From: Roseovarius atlanticus
GTDB taxonomy: Bacteria > Pseudomonadota > Alphaproteobacteria > Rhodobacterales > Rhodobacteraceae
Direction of reading: 5' to 3'
Length of the DNA stretch: 64,000 nucleotides
Assembly: GCF_001441615.1 (NCBI RefSeq)
Contig: NZ_LAXJ01000010.1
Span: 124,001 to 188,000, forward strand
Every line of letters starts with the position of its first letter. The first letter of the stretch is position 1. This document shows positions 53,625 to 60,679 of the stretch, piece after piece. Under the pieces are notes generated by a model. The model was not told the origin of the DNA. It did no database searches and saw only the letters and a program-made list of their open reading frames with translations. The position numbers and the translations under genes were made by a program.

Positions 53625-54403
53625 GCTTCGTCGCCGAGAACATCCGCGTTTCCTACGGCGCCCGCGAGGCGCTGCGCGACGTATCGCTGACCGCCGATCC
53701 GGGCATGGTCACGGCCATCGTCGGCCCCAACGGCTCGGGCAAGTCCACCCTGCTGGGCGCCATGACGGCCTCCCTGCCCCATACCGGCGAGGTCCGCCTG
53801 AACGGCCGCGACATAGCGGCGATGAAACCGTGGGAGCTGGCCGCCGAACGTGCGGTCCTGCCACAGGCGGCGCGCCTGGCCTTCCCGTTCACGGTGATCG
53901 AGGTGGTGCGCCTCGGCCTGCAAGCGGGCACTGCCGGCGACCGCCCCGAGGTGCCCATGCAGGCCCTCTCCCGCGTCGGCCTCGCCCATTATGCCAACCG
54001 CACCTTTCAGGAACTGTCGGGCGGCGAGGCGCAGCGCGTCATGCTGGCCCGGGTCTTGGCGCAGGTCTGGAGCCCGGTCGCGCATGGTCGCCCCCGCTGG
54101 CTATTGCTGGACGAGCCTGTCAGCAGCCTCGATATCGCGCATCAGCTTCAGGTGATGGAGATCGCCCGCAGCTTTGCCCGCGCCGGCGGCGGCGTCATCG
54201 CCGTCATGCACGATCTGAACCTGACAGCACTTTTCGCCGACCGCGTCGCTGTCCTGTCCGAAGGCCAGCGCCTGGCCTTCGGCACGCCCGCCGAGGTGCT
54301 GACCGACGCCACCCTCTCGCGCGCCTATGGCTGCACGTTGCGTGTTTGCTCTCCACCGCCCCTCGGTGTGCCCTATATACTGCCGCACGCGGCCTCTGCC
54401 TGA
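53621..54403 (+). CDS. hmuV: Heme ABC transporter ATP-binding protein HmuV
   Basis: A 260-residue ABC ATPase of the FecE/HmuV class. Walker A GPNGSGKST, Q-loop LPQAARLAFPFTV, signature LSGGEAQRVMLARVLAQ, Walker B WLLLDEPVSSLD and H-loop AVMHDLNLTA are all present. It energises heme import with HmuU. It overlaps hmuU (ATGA) and is followed 11 bases later by the ChaN-like gene. Confidence 0.96.
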   Translation: MSFVAENIRVSYGAREALRDVSLTADPGMVTAIVGPNGSGKSTLLGAMTASLPHTGEVRLNGRDIAAMKPWELAAERAVLPQAARLAFPFTVIEVVRLGLQAGTAGDRPEVPMQALSRVGLAHYANRTFQELSGGEAQRVMLARVLAQVWSPVAHGRPRWLLLDEPVSSLDIAHQLQVMEIARSFARAGGGVIAVMHDLNLTALFADRVAVLSEGQRLAFGTPAEVLTDATLSRAYGCTLRVCSPPPLGVPYILPHAASA

Positions 54404-54414
54404 AAGGATACCCG

Positions 54415-55164
54415 GTGCGCCTTGCCACGCTCTTGTTCTGTCTCGCCGCGCCCGCGCTGGCGCAGGCCCCTGCGGAGATCGTCATCCTGGGCGAGGTGCA
54501 CGACAATCCCGACGCGCATCTGGGCCAGGCCGCAAAGATTGCCGAAATTCAGCCCACCGCCGTCGTCTTCGAAATGCTGACCGCCAAAGAGGCCGCGCGG
54601 GTCGATGCCGACAGGTCGCTGGCCGAGGACGCATGGACCGCCAGCGGCTGGACAGACTTCGACCTCTACGCCCCCATCTTCGATGCCCTGGGCGACGCCC
54701 GGATCATCGGCGCCGCCGCCCCGCGCGACAGCGTGCGCACGGTTTACACCGACGGCGCTGCCACGGTCTTCGGCCCTGATGCCCCACGTTTCGGGCTGGA
54801 CACGCCTTTGCCCGACGACCAGCAGGCCTTGCGCGAAGACATGCAGTTCGCCGCCCATTGCGAGGCGATGCCGCGCGACATGATGGCCGGGATGGTCGCC
54901 GTGCAGCGCTACCGCGACGCGGTCTTCGCCCGCGCGGCCCTCGACGCGCTCGACACCCACGGCGCTCCCGTCGTGGTGATCGCCGGAAACGGCCACGCCC
55001 GCACCGACTGGGGCATACCCGCGAAGATCGCCCGGGCGGCCCCTGACGTCACCACGCACGCCATCGGCTTTGTCGAGGCCGAAACCGACACCCCCTTCGA
55101 CGAGACCCGCACAGTGCCCCCGGCCCGGCGGGACGACCCCTGTGCTTCGCTCACCAACCAGTAA
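54415..55164 (+). CDS. ChaN-like iron-regulated protein
   Basis: A 249-residue exported protein with a signal peptide (RLATLLFCLAAPALA) but no lipobox cysteine. EIVILGEVHDNPDAHLGQAAKI carries the conserved H and D, and VVVIAGNGHARTDWGIP the second histidine motif of the ChaN/DUF399 family, whose Campylobacter member binds two hemes. GTG at 54415 is preceded by GAAAGGAT. Its place after hmuV supports a role in periplasmic heme handling. Confidence 0.85.
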   Translation: MRLATLLFCLAAPALAQAPAEIVILGEVHDNPDAHLGQAAKIAEIQPTAVVFEMLTAKEAARVDADRSLAEDAWTASGWTDFDLYAPIFDALGDARIIGAAAPRDSVRTVYTDGAATVFGPDAPRFGLDTPLPDDQQALREDMQFAAHCEAMPRDMMAGMVAVQRYRDAVFARAALDALDTHGAPVVVIAGNGHARTDWGIPAKIARAAPDVTTHAIGFVEAETDTPFDETRTVPPARRDDPCASLTNQ

Positions 55165-55174
55165 GGACCCCAAG

Positions 55175-55501
55175 ATGTATCTTGCCATGAACCGCTTCAC
55201 CGTGCCCTTGGAAAATGCCGCCGAGTTCGAGGATCTGTGGCTCAGCCGCGAAAGCCGTCTCAAGGACATGGACGGCTTCGTGTCGTTCCACATGCTCAAG
55301 GGTCCCGAGGAAGACGGCCGCGTGCTTTATGCCTCGCACACCGTCTGGGAAAGCGAAGAACATTTCCGCGCCTGGACCACCAGCGAGGAATTCCGCGCCT
55401 CCCACGCCCGGGCCGGCCAAAGCCGCAAGCTGCACGAAGGAACGCCGCGTTTCGAAGGGTTCCGCGCGATCCAGAAGATCGACGCCGACGCCCCGGCATG
55501 A
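55175..55501 (+). CDS. Antibiotic biosynthesis monooxygenase-domain protein, possible heme oxygenase
   Basis: A 108-residue ABM/dimeric ferredoxin-like protein. The layout MYLAMNRFTVPLENAAEFEDLW, then GFVSFHMLKG and YASHTVWESEEHFRAWTTSEEFRASHA resembles the IsdG/HmoA small heme-degrading monooxygenases, which use an N/H/W triad; W and H residues are present. Located straight after the heme-import genes. A heme-degrading role is inferred from family and context. AAGGA precedes the ATG; the end overlaps the VOC gene. Confidence 0.75.
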   Translation: MYLAMNRFTVPLENAAEFEDLWLSRESRLKDMDGFVSFHMLKGPEEDGRVLYASHTVWESEEHFRAWTTSEEFRASHARAGQSRKLHEGTPRFEGFRAIQKIDADAPA

Positions 55502-55866
55502 CACCACGGGTCACCCGCACCGCGCCCGTCTTTCGCAGCTTCGACGAGGCGCGCGCGCGGGCATTCTATGTGGACTGGCTGGGCTTCGACTGGACCGGCG
55601 AGGTCCGCGTGTTCGACGGTGCCCCGCTCTATGCATTTCTGCGCCTGGGGGATTTCCACCTGCACCTGACCGAGCACCACGGCGATGCCACCCCCGGATC
55701 GACCGCGATGGTGCATGTCGACAACCTGCGCGACTGGCACGCCACCCTGCCCGCCAATCCGAACATGCGTCCGGGCCTCGAGCCGATGCCTTGGGGCCTA
55801 CAGATGGAGGTGACCGACCCCTTCGGAAACCGCCTTCGCTTCCTCGATCAAGCGGATGGCGATTGA
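55498..55866 (+). CDS. VOC superfamily (glyoxalase/bleomycin-resistance-like) protein
   Basis: A 122-residue vicinal-oxygen-chelate protein. The fold is marked by APVFRSFDEARARAFYVDWLGFDWTGE, FHLHLTEHHGDATPGSTAMVHV and MEVTDPFGNRLRFLD, the final motif being very typical. The ATG overlaps the upstream monooxygenase stop (ATGA), so the two are coupled. The substrate is unknown; the position in a heme locus is noteworthy. Confidence 0.87.
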   Translation: MTPRVTRTAPVFRSFDEARARAFYVDWLGFDWTGEVRVFDGAPLYAFLRLGDFHLHLTEHHGDATPGSTAMVHVDNLRDWHATLPANPNMRPGLEPMPWGLQMEVTDPFGNRLRFLDQADGD

Positions 55867-55906
55867 TTTGGCCCTTGATCGCGGCGTGACTCTGCCGCCG
55901 CGGCCA

Positions 55907-55923
55907 CGACAATTTCTTGACTG
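55907..55923 (+). promoter_or_regulatory. Shared iron-island motif overlapping the hemP promoter
   Basis: CGACAATTTCTTGACTG. Its first ten bases are identical to the imelysin promoter motif at 57706, nine of them recur at dps (56950), and the rest matches the hmuR element at 50526. It covers the -35 TTGACT of hemP, so a bound regulator would affect transcription directly. Confidence 0.6.
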
Positions 55924-55944
55924 AAACAATCGGAATAATATACG
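55917..55944 (+). promoter_or_regulatory. Predicted hemP promoter
   Basis: -35 TTGACT (55917-55922) and -10 TATACG (55939-55944) with a 16-base spacer. Transcription would begin near 55951, immediately before a hairpin at 55956. The hemP start is about 68 bases further. Confidence 0.55.
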
Positions 55945-55955
55945 AAGGCCTTAAT

Positions 55956-55980
55956 CCCGACTCGAAAAGTCGGGTTTCTT
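55956..55980 (+). terminator. Terminator-like hairpin in the hemP leader (possible attenuator)
   Basis: A perfect 7-bp stem CCCGACT/AGTCGGG (55956-55962 with 55968-55974), loop CGAAA, followed by TTTCTT. It lies between the predicted promoter and the hemP coding region, so it could abort transcription unless antagonised. Confidence 0.55.
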
Positions 55981-56018
55981 CTGACACCACCCGGCCGGAT
56001 CGCCGCACAGGTAACCGC

Positions 56019-56186
56019 ATGACCACATCCGAACCCGCCCCGCGCCCCGCGACGGACAGCACCGGCATCGCCACCCACGATGCCCGCGATCTGGTTCCGA
56101 ATGGCGTCACGGCCGACATCGCGCTCGACGGCCAGGTCTACACCCTGCGCATCACCCAGGCCGGCAACCTGATCCTGACCAAGTGA
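56019..56186 (+). CDS. hemP: Hemin uptake protein HemP
   Basis: A 55-residue protein whose second half (GQVYTLRITQAGNLILTK) matches the conserved HemP/HmuP domain (YxLRxTxxGKLILTK). HmuP in Bradyrhizobium and related bacteria is a co-activator of heme uptake genes. The ATG at 56019 is the only convincing start. The Lys is Asn in the GNLILTK motif. Predicted promoter and leader hairpin are described separately. Confidence 0.88.
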   Translation: MTTSEPAPRPATDSTGIATHDARDLVPNGVTADIALDGQVYTLRITQAGNLILTK

Positions 56187-56234
56187 CCCCGATCCCGATC
56201 CAAGACAGACCCAGCCACACTTCAGCGAGGCCTC

Positions 56235-56495
56235 ATGCCCAAAGTTCCAAGCCCCTGCATCGACGTCTGCAAGTTCAAGCGCGAAGGCCATTGCATCGGC
56301 TGTTCGATGACCAAGGCCCAGAAAAGCCTGTTCAAGCAGCTGAAAAAGGACAAGCAGCGCGAAGCCTTCGTCGAAATGCTGGTGGCGCAGCAAACCGTGA
56401 TGGGCCGCTACAAGCACTGGGATGCTGCCTATGCCAAGAAATGCCGCAAGAAGAAAGTCACGCTCACCGCGATCGAGGGCGGCAAAGCCGCCTGA
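56235..56495 (+). CDS. DUF1289 domain protein
   Basis: An 86-residue protein, SPCIDVCKFKREGHCIGCSMTKAQKSLF, with the same cysteine pair-pair arrangement as the 45888 paralogue. A lysine-rich body (KQLKKDKQREAFVE) follows and another cysteine lies in YAKKCRKKKV. A metal or iron-sulfur site is plausible. It sits between hemP and the unknown 140-residue protein gene, all in the same direction. Confidence 0.85.
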   Translation: MPKVPSPCIDVCKFKREGHCIGCSMTKAQKSLFKQLKKDKQREAFVEMLVAQQTVMGRYKHWDAAYAKKCRKKKVTLTAIEGGKAA

Positions 56496-56547
56496 CCCGG
56501 CTCACCCTTTGGAAAACAGGACAGGATCGCAGGACCATCGACCTCTC

Positions 56548-56970
56548 ATGACCTCACCGCTTCGCCTTCCACATCTTGAAGACTTGCACGACGCGCGCAT
56601 CCAACAGGGTCACGCGCCCCTGCTCGACCACCTGCGCCACGTCGCGCGGGATGCGCGGTGCAAAAGCTATGTCGACCTCTTCGGCGCTTGCGCCTCGCTG
56701 TCGGTCAACCGCGATATCGCCATGCAAGCGGCGTCCGACGTGCTGATGCGCTGCCTGTCTCAGGCGCTTGGCCGTCGGCCGATCCTGTTCCGCGCCGGCG
56801 AGCCCGAAACCTCGTTCGACGAGGACTGGCTGCTCGCTCTCGCCCGCAGCCTTCAGACGGGTGACACGGCCAGTTGCACCTTCCTGCTGCATTCCCGTGT
56901 TCCCAAACACGCACACCGCAATCTCGTCTTTCTCTTGGGCAATGTGGCTGACAATTTCCCTCGGATTTAG
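56548..56970 (+). CDS. Unknown protein in the iron island
   Basis: A 140-residue, mainly helical soluble protein (MTSPLRLPHLEDLHDARIQQGHAPLLDHLRHVARDARCKSY). I do not recognise a family. There are many histidines in the N-terminal third and two cysteines. Its TAG stop lies inside the Irr box, so the gene ends where dps control begins. It follows the DUF1289 gene by 52 bases. Co-location suggests an iron-related role, but there is no motif to support one. Confidence 0.7.
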   Translation: MTSPLRLPHLEDLHDARIQQGHAPLLDHLRHVARDARCKSYVDLFGACASLSVNRDIAMQAASDVLMRCLSQALGRRPILFRAGEPETSFDEDWLLALARSLQTGDTASCTFLLHSRVPKHAHRNLVFLLGNVADNFPRI

Positions 56971-56987
56971 AAAGATTCTAAATTGTC
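56950..56987. promoter_or_regulatory. Inverted repeat surrounding the dps Irr box
   Basis: GACAATTT (56950-56957) and AAATTGTC (56980-56987) are inverted repeats flanking the Irr box. The left arm continues into GACAATTTC, the 9-base sequence also present at the hemP and imelysin promoters. Confidence 0.5.
56965..56983. promoter_or_regulatory. Irr box (iron control element) upstream of dps
   Basis: ATTTAGAA-AGA-TTCTAAAT is a perfect 19-base inverted repeat matching the ICE/Irr-box form TTTAGAA-N3-TTCTAAA known from alphaproteobacteria. Irr binds when heme and iron are scarce, and typically represses storage genes. It lies 106 bases before dps and overlaps the stop codon of the upstream gene. 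Confidence 0.8.
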
Positions 56988-57089
56988 TTGCCGAACGCTG
57001 GTGCAGGCCCTATTTTGAACCTGCAAGCCAGCCAATCGCCAGCCAGCACAACTCCGAACAGACATTTCCACACAACCAAGGAGGCGAGT

Positions 57090-57560
57090 ATGACCGAGAC
57101 GGCACAATCACTTTCGACCGACGCAAACGCACAGATTTCCGAGGCCCTCAACCAATGCGTTGCGGAAACCGCGGTCACGACGATGCTGGCGCAGAACTTT
57201 CACTGGAACGTCACCGGCATGGCCTTCGGCCCGCTGCATGAGCTGTTTCAGACGATCTACGAAGATCACTTCGTGGCACAGGATGACCTGGCCGAGCGGA
57301 TCAAGGCGCTCGACGGCCACGCCGAAGGCGTGCTTGCCGACATGATCAAGCGCTCCAAGGTCCCCGAAGCCAAAGGCACACCCGCCGCCGAAGAGATGAT
57401 CCGCCTGCTGAAAGAGGCCCAGGAAACCCTGGCCGAAACCATCGCGGGCGCCGGGGAACTGGCCGCCAAGCATGGCGACACGCTGACCGAAGACCTATGC
57501 ATCGCCCGCGGTCAGACGCACGAGAAATTCGCCTGGATGCTGCGCGCCCACCTGCGCTGA
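57090..57560 (+). CDS. dps: DNA-binding ferritin-like protein Dps
   Basis: A 156-residue Dps that oxidises and stores iron and protects DNA. The ferroxidase-centre helix HWNVTGMAFGPLHELFQTIYEDHFVAQDDLAERI carries the H, H, D, E ligands in family spacing. The ATG at 57090 has AAGGAGG at good spacing. Upstream regulation by Irr is predicted from the box at 56965. A strong hairpin follows at 57622. Confidence 0.96.
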   Translation: MTETAQSLSTDANAQISEALNQCVAETAVTTMLAQNFHWNVTGMAFGPLHELFQTIYEDHFVAQDDLAERIKALDGHAEGVLADMIKRSKVPEAKGTPAAEEMIRLLKEAQETLAETIAGAGELAAKHGDTLTEDLCIARGQTHEKFAWMLRAHLR

Positions 57561-57621
57561 AACCTGCCGCGCCGCGACGCTTCGGCGTCCCGGCCGGTCC
57601 TTCGTATCCCTTCGCGACCTG

Positions 57622-57649
57622 CCCGGATTGTGGCGTTCCGCCATCCGGG
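57622..57649 (+). terminator. Strong hairpin after dps
   Basis: CCCGGA (57622-57627) pairs with TCCGGG (57644-57649) and, inside, TGGCG (57631-57635) with CGCCA (57639-57643), loop TTC. No U-run follows, but position fits an end for the dps transcript. A smaller GACGC-TTCG-GCGTC hairpin precedes it near 57576. Confidence 0.5.
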
Positions 57650-57705
57650 AAATGCCGTTCGAGCGAATGGCAAATCTGACTTTTTAAATCGGGAATTGTT
57701 GTTTC

Positions 57706-57731
57706 CGACAATTTCAGTCAGACTATTGTCG
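57706..57731 (+). promoter_or_regulatory. Shared iron-island motif upstream of the imelysin operon
   Basis: CGACAAT (57706-57712) and ATTGTCG (57725-57731) form an inverted repeat with a 12-base spacer containing TTCAGTCA. The ten bases CGACAATTTC are identical to the hemP promoter element. The imelysin start is 62 bases downstream. Confidence 0.55.
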
Positions 57732-57792
57732 AATGGCCGATTCCCGGCGCCCCGGCCCGGCTCGACCCAGACGACAATCGAAGGACATTTCC

Positions 57793-59055
57793 ATGCCACG
57801 ACTCCTGTCGACCACGACCGCCCTCGCGCTCTGCCTTGGCGGCACCGCCCAGGCCCAAAGCGCCGCAGAGGTTCTCGACAATTACGCCGATATCGCGCAG
57901 GCCAACTACACCGATAGCCTGACCGCCGCCCGATCCCTGCAAGACGCCGTGACCGCCCTGATCGACAGCCCGTCGGCCGAAACCATGCAGGCCGCCCGGG
58001 ACGCGTGGCTGAAGGCGCGCGTGCCCTATCAGCAGACAGAGGTGTTCCGCTTCGGGAATGCCATCGTCGACGACTGGGAAGGCAAGGTAAATGCCTGGCC
58101 GCTGGACGAAGGCCTGATCGACTATGTCGACGGCGCCTATGGCGGGCCCACCGATGCCAACCAACTGGCCGCGCTCAACGTCATCGCCAACCCCACCTTT
58201 ACCTTGTCGGGCACTGAAATCGACGCCTCCGACATCACGCCCACCCTTCTGCAAGACACGCTGCACGAGGCTGACGGGATCGAGGCCAATGTCGCCACCG
58301 GCTACCACGCCATCGAATTCCTGCTCTGGGGCCAGGACCTCAACGGGCATCAGCCCGGCGCGGGCAACCGCCCCTGGACCGACTACGCGACGGGCGAGGA
58401 CTGCACCCATGGGCATTGCGACCGCCGCGCCGATTACCTGTCGGCGGCGACCGATCTTCTGGTTTCCGACCTGGAATGGATGGCCGCGCAATGGGCCGCA
58501 GACGGCGACGCTCGCACCACGCTGACCCAGGACGAAACGGCGGGGCTGTCCAGCATCCTCACCGGCATGGGCAGCCTAAGCTATGGCGAGACGGCGGGCG
58601 AGCGGATGCGGCTGGGCCTGATGCTCAACGACCCCGAGGAAGAGCATTCCTGCTTTGCCGACAACACGCATAACGACCACTTCTACAACGGTGTCGGCAT
58701 CCGCAACGTCTATCTGGGCGAATACGTGCGCACCGACGGCACCACGGTCAGCGGCCCTTCCGTCTCCGACCTGGTGGCCGCCGACAATCCCGAGCTGGAC
58801 CAGGAAATGCGCACCCGTCTTTCACACGCCGTGCTGGCGCTTGGCCGCATCAAGACGGCAGCCGAGGCGGGCTTTGCCTATGACCAGATGCTCGCCCGCG
58901 GCGATGAGGGCGGCGAGGCGCTGATCATGGGCGGCGTCGACGGCCTGATCGCGCAGACCCGGTCGATCGAGCGCGTCGTCTCGGCCCTCGATCTTGGCGG
59001 CATCTCGATCGAAGGCTCCGACAGCCTCGACAATCCCTCCGCCGTTTTCCAGTAG
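57793..59055 (+). CDS. Imelysin family iron-regulated periplasmic protein
   Basis: A 420-residue exported protein of the imelysin (M75-like) family. A signal peptide (LLSTTTALALCLGGTAQAQ) precedes duplicated helical bundles. The signature GxHxxE is present in VATGYHAIEFLLWGQD, near residue 174. Imelysin-like proteins (IrpA, EfeO relatives) take part in iron uptake. AAGGA precedes the ATG. It heads a four-gene operon with a di-heme protein, a second imelysin and DUF1513. Confidence 0.9.
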   Translation: MPRLLSTTTALALCLGGTAQAQSAAEVLDNYADIAQANYTDSLTAARSLQDAVTALIDSPSAETMQAARDAWLKARVPYQQTEVFRFGNAIVDDWEGKVNAWPLDEGLIDYVDGAYGGPTDANQLAALNVIANPTFTLSGTEIDASDITPTLLQDTLHEADGIEANVATGYHAIEFLLWGQDLNGHQPGAGNRPWTDYATGEDCTHGHCDRRADYLSAATDLLVSDLEWMAAQWAADGDARTTLTQDETAGLSSILTGMGSLSYGETAGERMRLGLMLNDPEEEHSCFADNTHNDHFYNGVGIRNVYLGEYVRTDGTTVSGPSVSDLVAADNPELDQEMRTRLSHAVLALGRIKTAAEAGFAYDQMLARGDEGGEALIMGGVDGLIAQTRSIERVVSALDLGGISIEGSDSLDNPSAVFQ

Positions 59056-59116
59056 ATTGGACCCAAATGCCGGGCGGCGCGCGTCGCACCGCCCGGCCCT
59101 GCACCAGCTGACCGCC

Positions 59117-60679
59117 ATGCGCTTCACCCCCGTCCCCCGGCTGCCCCTCGCGGCAATGCTTGTCCTGACCGCGCTCCCCCTCGCACATGCCGGGGACATG
59201 GCGGCCCCGCCCTGGGCCGATTTGCGCGACGTGCATCTGGATACCGCGCCTCGCACCGACGCCGAACGCGCCCGGATCGCCGATGTCACCGCCCTGCCGC
59301 AGACGTTCGACACCCCCTGGCGCTTCGAGGAAAACACCGCCGGGGCCCAGACCGTCCGCGCCCGCACCACACCCGACGCGTTCTCGCAACCCGCCGAAAA
59401 CCTGACCTTCGCGCAGGAACTGGACTTTCGCGTCGGCAACGGCCTCTTTCGCCGCCTCTGGGTGTCGCCGCCCGCATCGACCCTTGCGTCGGACGGGCTC
59501 GGCCCGCTCTACAACGCGCGCTCCTGCCAGCGCTGCCACCTCAAGGACGGGCGCGGCCATCCGCCCGAAGGCCCCGACGACAGTGCGGTGTCGATGTTCC
59601 TGCGCATCTCGGTCCCCGCGGCATCGCCGCAAGAGGTCGCGGCCTTCATCGACGGCACGCACCCAACCGCGCCCGACCCCACCTATGGCACGCAATTGCA
59701 GGATTTCAGCCTACCGGGTCACGCCCCCGAATACCGGCTCGAGGTCACCTATGACGAGGTGACGGTCCCCCTGTCCGGCGGCCAGAGCGCCTCGTTGCGC
59801 CAGCCCACCTACCGCGCCGCCGACCTAGGCTATGGCCCGCTGACCGCGGGCGCGATGCTCAGCCCCCGCGTGGCGCCGCAGATGATCGGCATGGGCCTGC
59901 TCGAGGCGATCCCGGCGCAGGACATCCTGCGCCTTGCCGATCCCGACGACACCGATGACGACGGCATTTCCGGCCGCGCACAGGTCGTCTGGTCCGACGT
60001 GCACGACCAGCCGATGCTGGGGCGGTTCGGGCTGAAGGCGGGCAATCCCACGGTGATGGATCAGGTCGCCAGCGCCTTTGCCGGCGATATCGGCATTTCC
60101 AACCCCATCCACCGCGCCGGATCCGGCGACTGCACCGACGCGCAGACCGACTGTACCGCCGCCCTGCATGGCGGCGATCCCGAACAGGGCGGGCTCGAGA
60201 TCGACCAGCAGGGCCTTGACCTCGTGACCTTCTACAGCCGCACGCTTGGCGTGCCGGCCCGGCGCGACGTGGACGACCCGCAGGTGCTGGCCGGGCGTCG
60301 CGTGTTCTTCGACAGCGGCTGCGCTACCTGTCACCGTCCCAACCACGTCACCCACCGCCTGAAAGGCGAAAACCCCGCCAGCTTTCAGCTGATCTGGCCC
60401 TATACCGATCTTCTGTTGCACGACATGGGCCCGGGCCTTGCCGACAACCGCCCCGAGGGGCGCGCGGACGGCACCGAATGGCGCACCGCGCCGCTCTGGG
60501 GCGTGGGCCTGACCGAAAAGGTGTCGGGCCATACCAACTTTCTGCACGATGGCCGCGCGCGCTCGCTGCTCGAGGCCGTCCTGTGGCATGGCGGCGAGGC
60601 GCAATCCGCGCGCGACCGCGTGGTGCAGATGCCGCCCGAAGACCGCGCCGCCCTGATCCGATTTCTGGAGAGCCTGTGA
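59117..60679 (+). CDS. Di-heme oxidoreductase family protein (DUF1111)
   Basis: A 520-residue periplasmic c-type cytochrome with a signal peptide (LPLAAMLVLTALPLAHA). Two heme-binding motifs are visible: CQRCH (in NARSCQRCHLKDGRGHPP, near residue 138) and CATCH (in FFDSGCATCHRPNHVTH, near residue 400). The family is distantly related to MauG-type peroxidases. A periplasmic redox enzyme beside iron-binding proteins could set the iron oxidation state, but this is inference. It depends on Ccm maturation, encoded elsewhere in the window. Confidence 0.88.
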   Translation: MRFTPVPRLPLAAMLVLTALPLAHAGDMAAPPWADLRDVHLDTAPRTDAERARIADVTALPQTFDTPWRFEENTAGAQTVRARTTPDAFSQPAENLTFAQELDFRVGNGLFRRLWVSPPASTLASDGLGPLYNARSCQRCHLKDGRGHPPEGPDDSAVSMFLRISVPAASPQEVAAFIDGTHPTAPDPTYGTQLQDFSLPGHAPEYRLEVTYDEVTVPLSGGQSASLRQPTYRAADLGYGPLTAGAMLSPRVAPQMIGMGLLEAIPAQDILRLADPDDTDDDGISGRAQVVWSDVHDQPMLGRFGLKAGNPTVMDQVASAFAGDIGISNPIHRAGSGDCTDAQTDCTAALHGGDPEQGGLEIDQQGLDLVTFYSRTLGVPARRDVDDPQVLAGRRVFFDSGCATCHRPNHVTHRLKGENPASFQLIWPYTDLLLHDMGPGLADNRPEGRADGTEWRTAPLWGVGLTEKVSGHTNFLHDGRARSLLEAVLWHGGEAQSARDRVVQMPPEDRAALIRFLESL

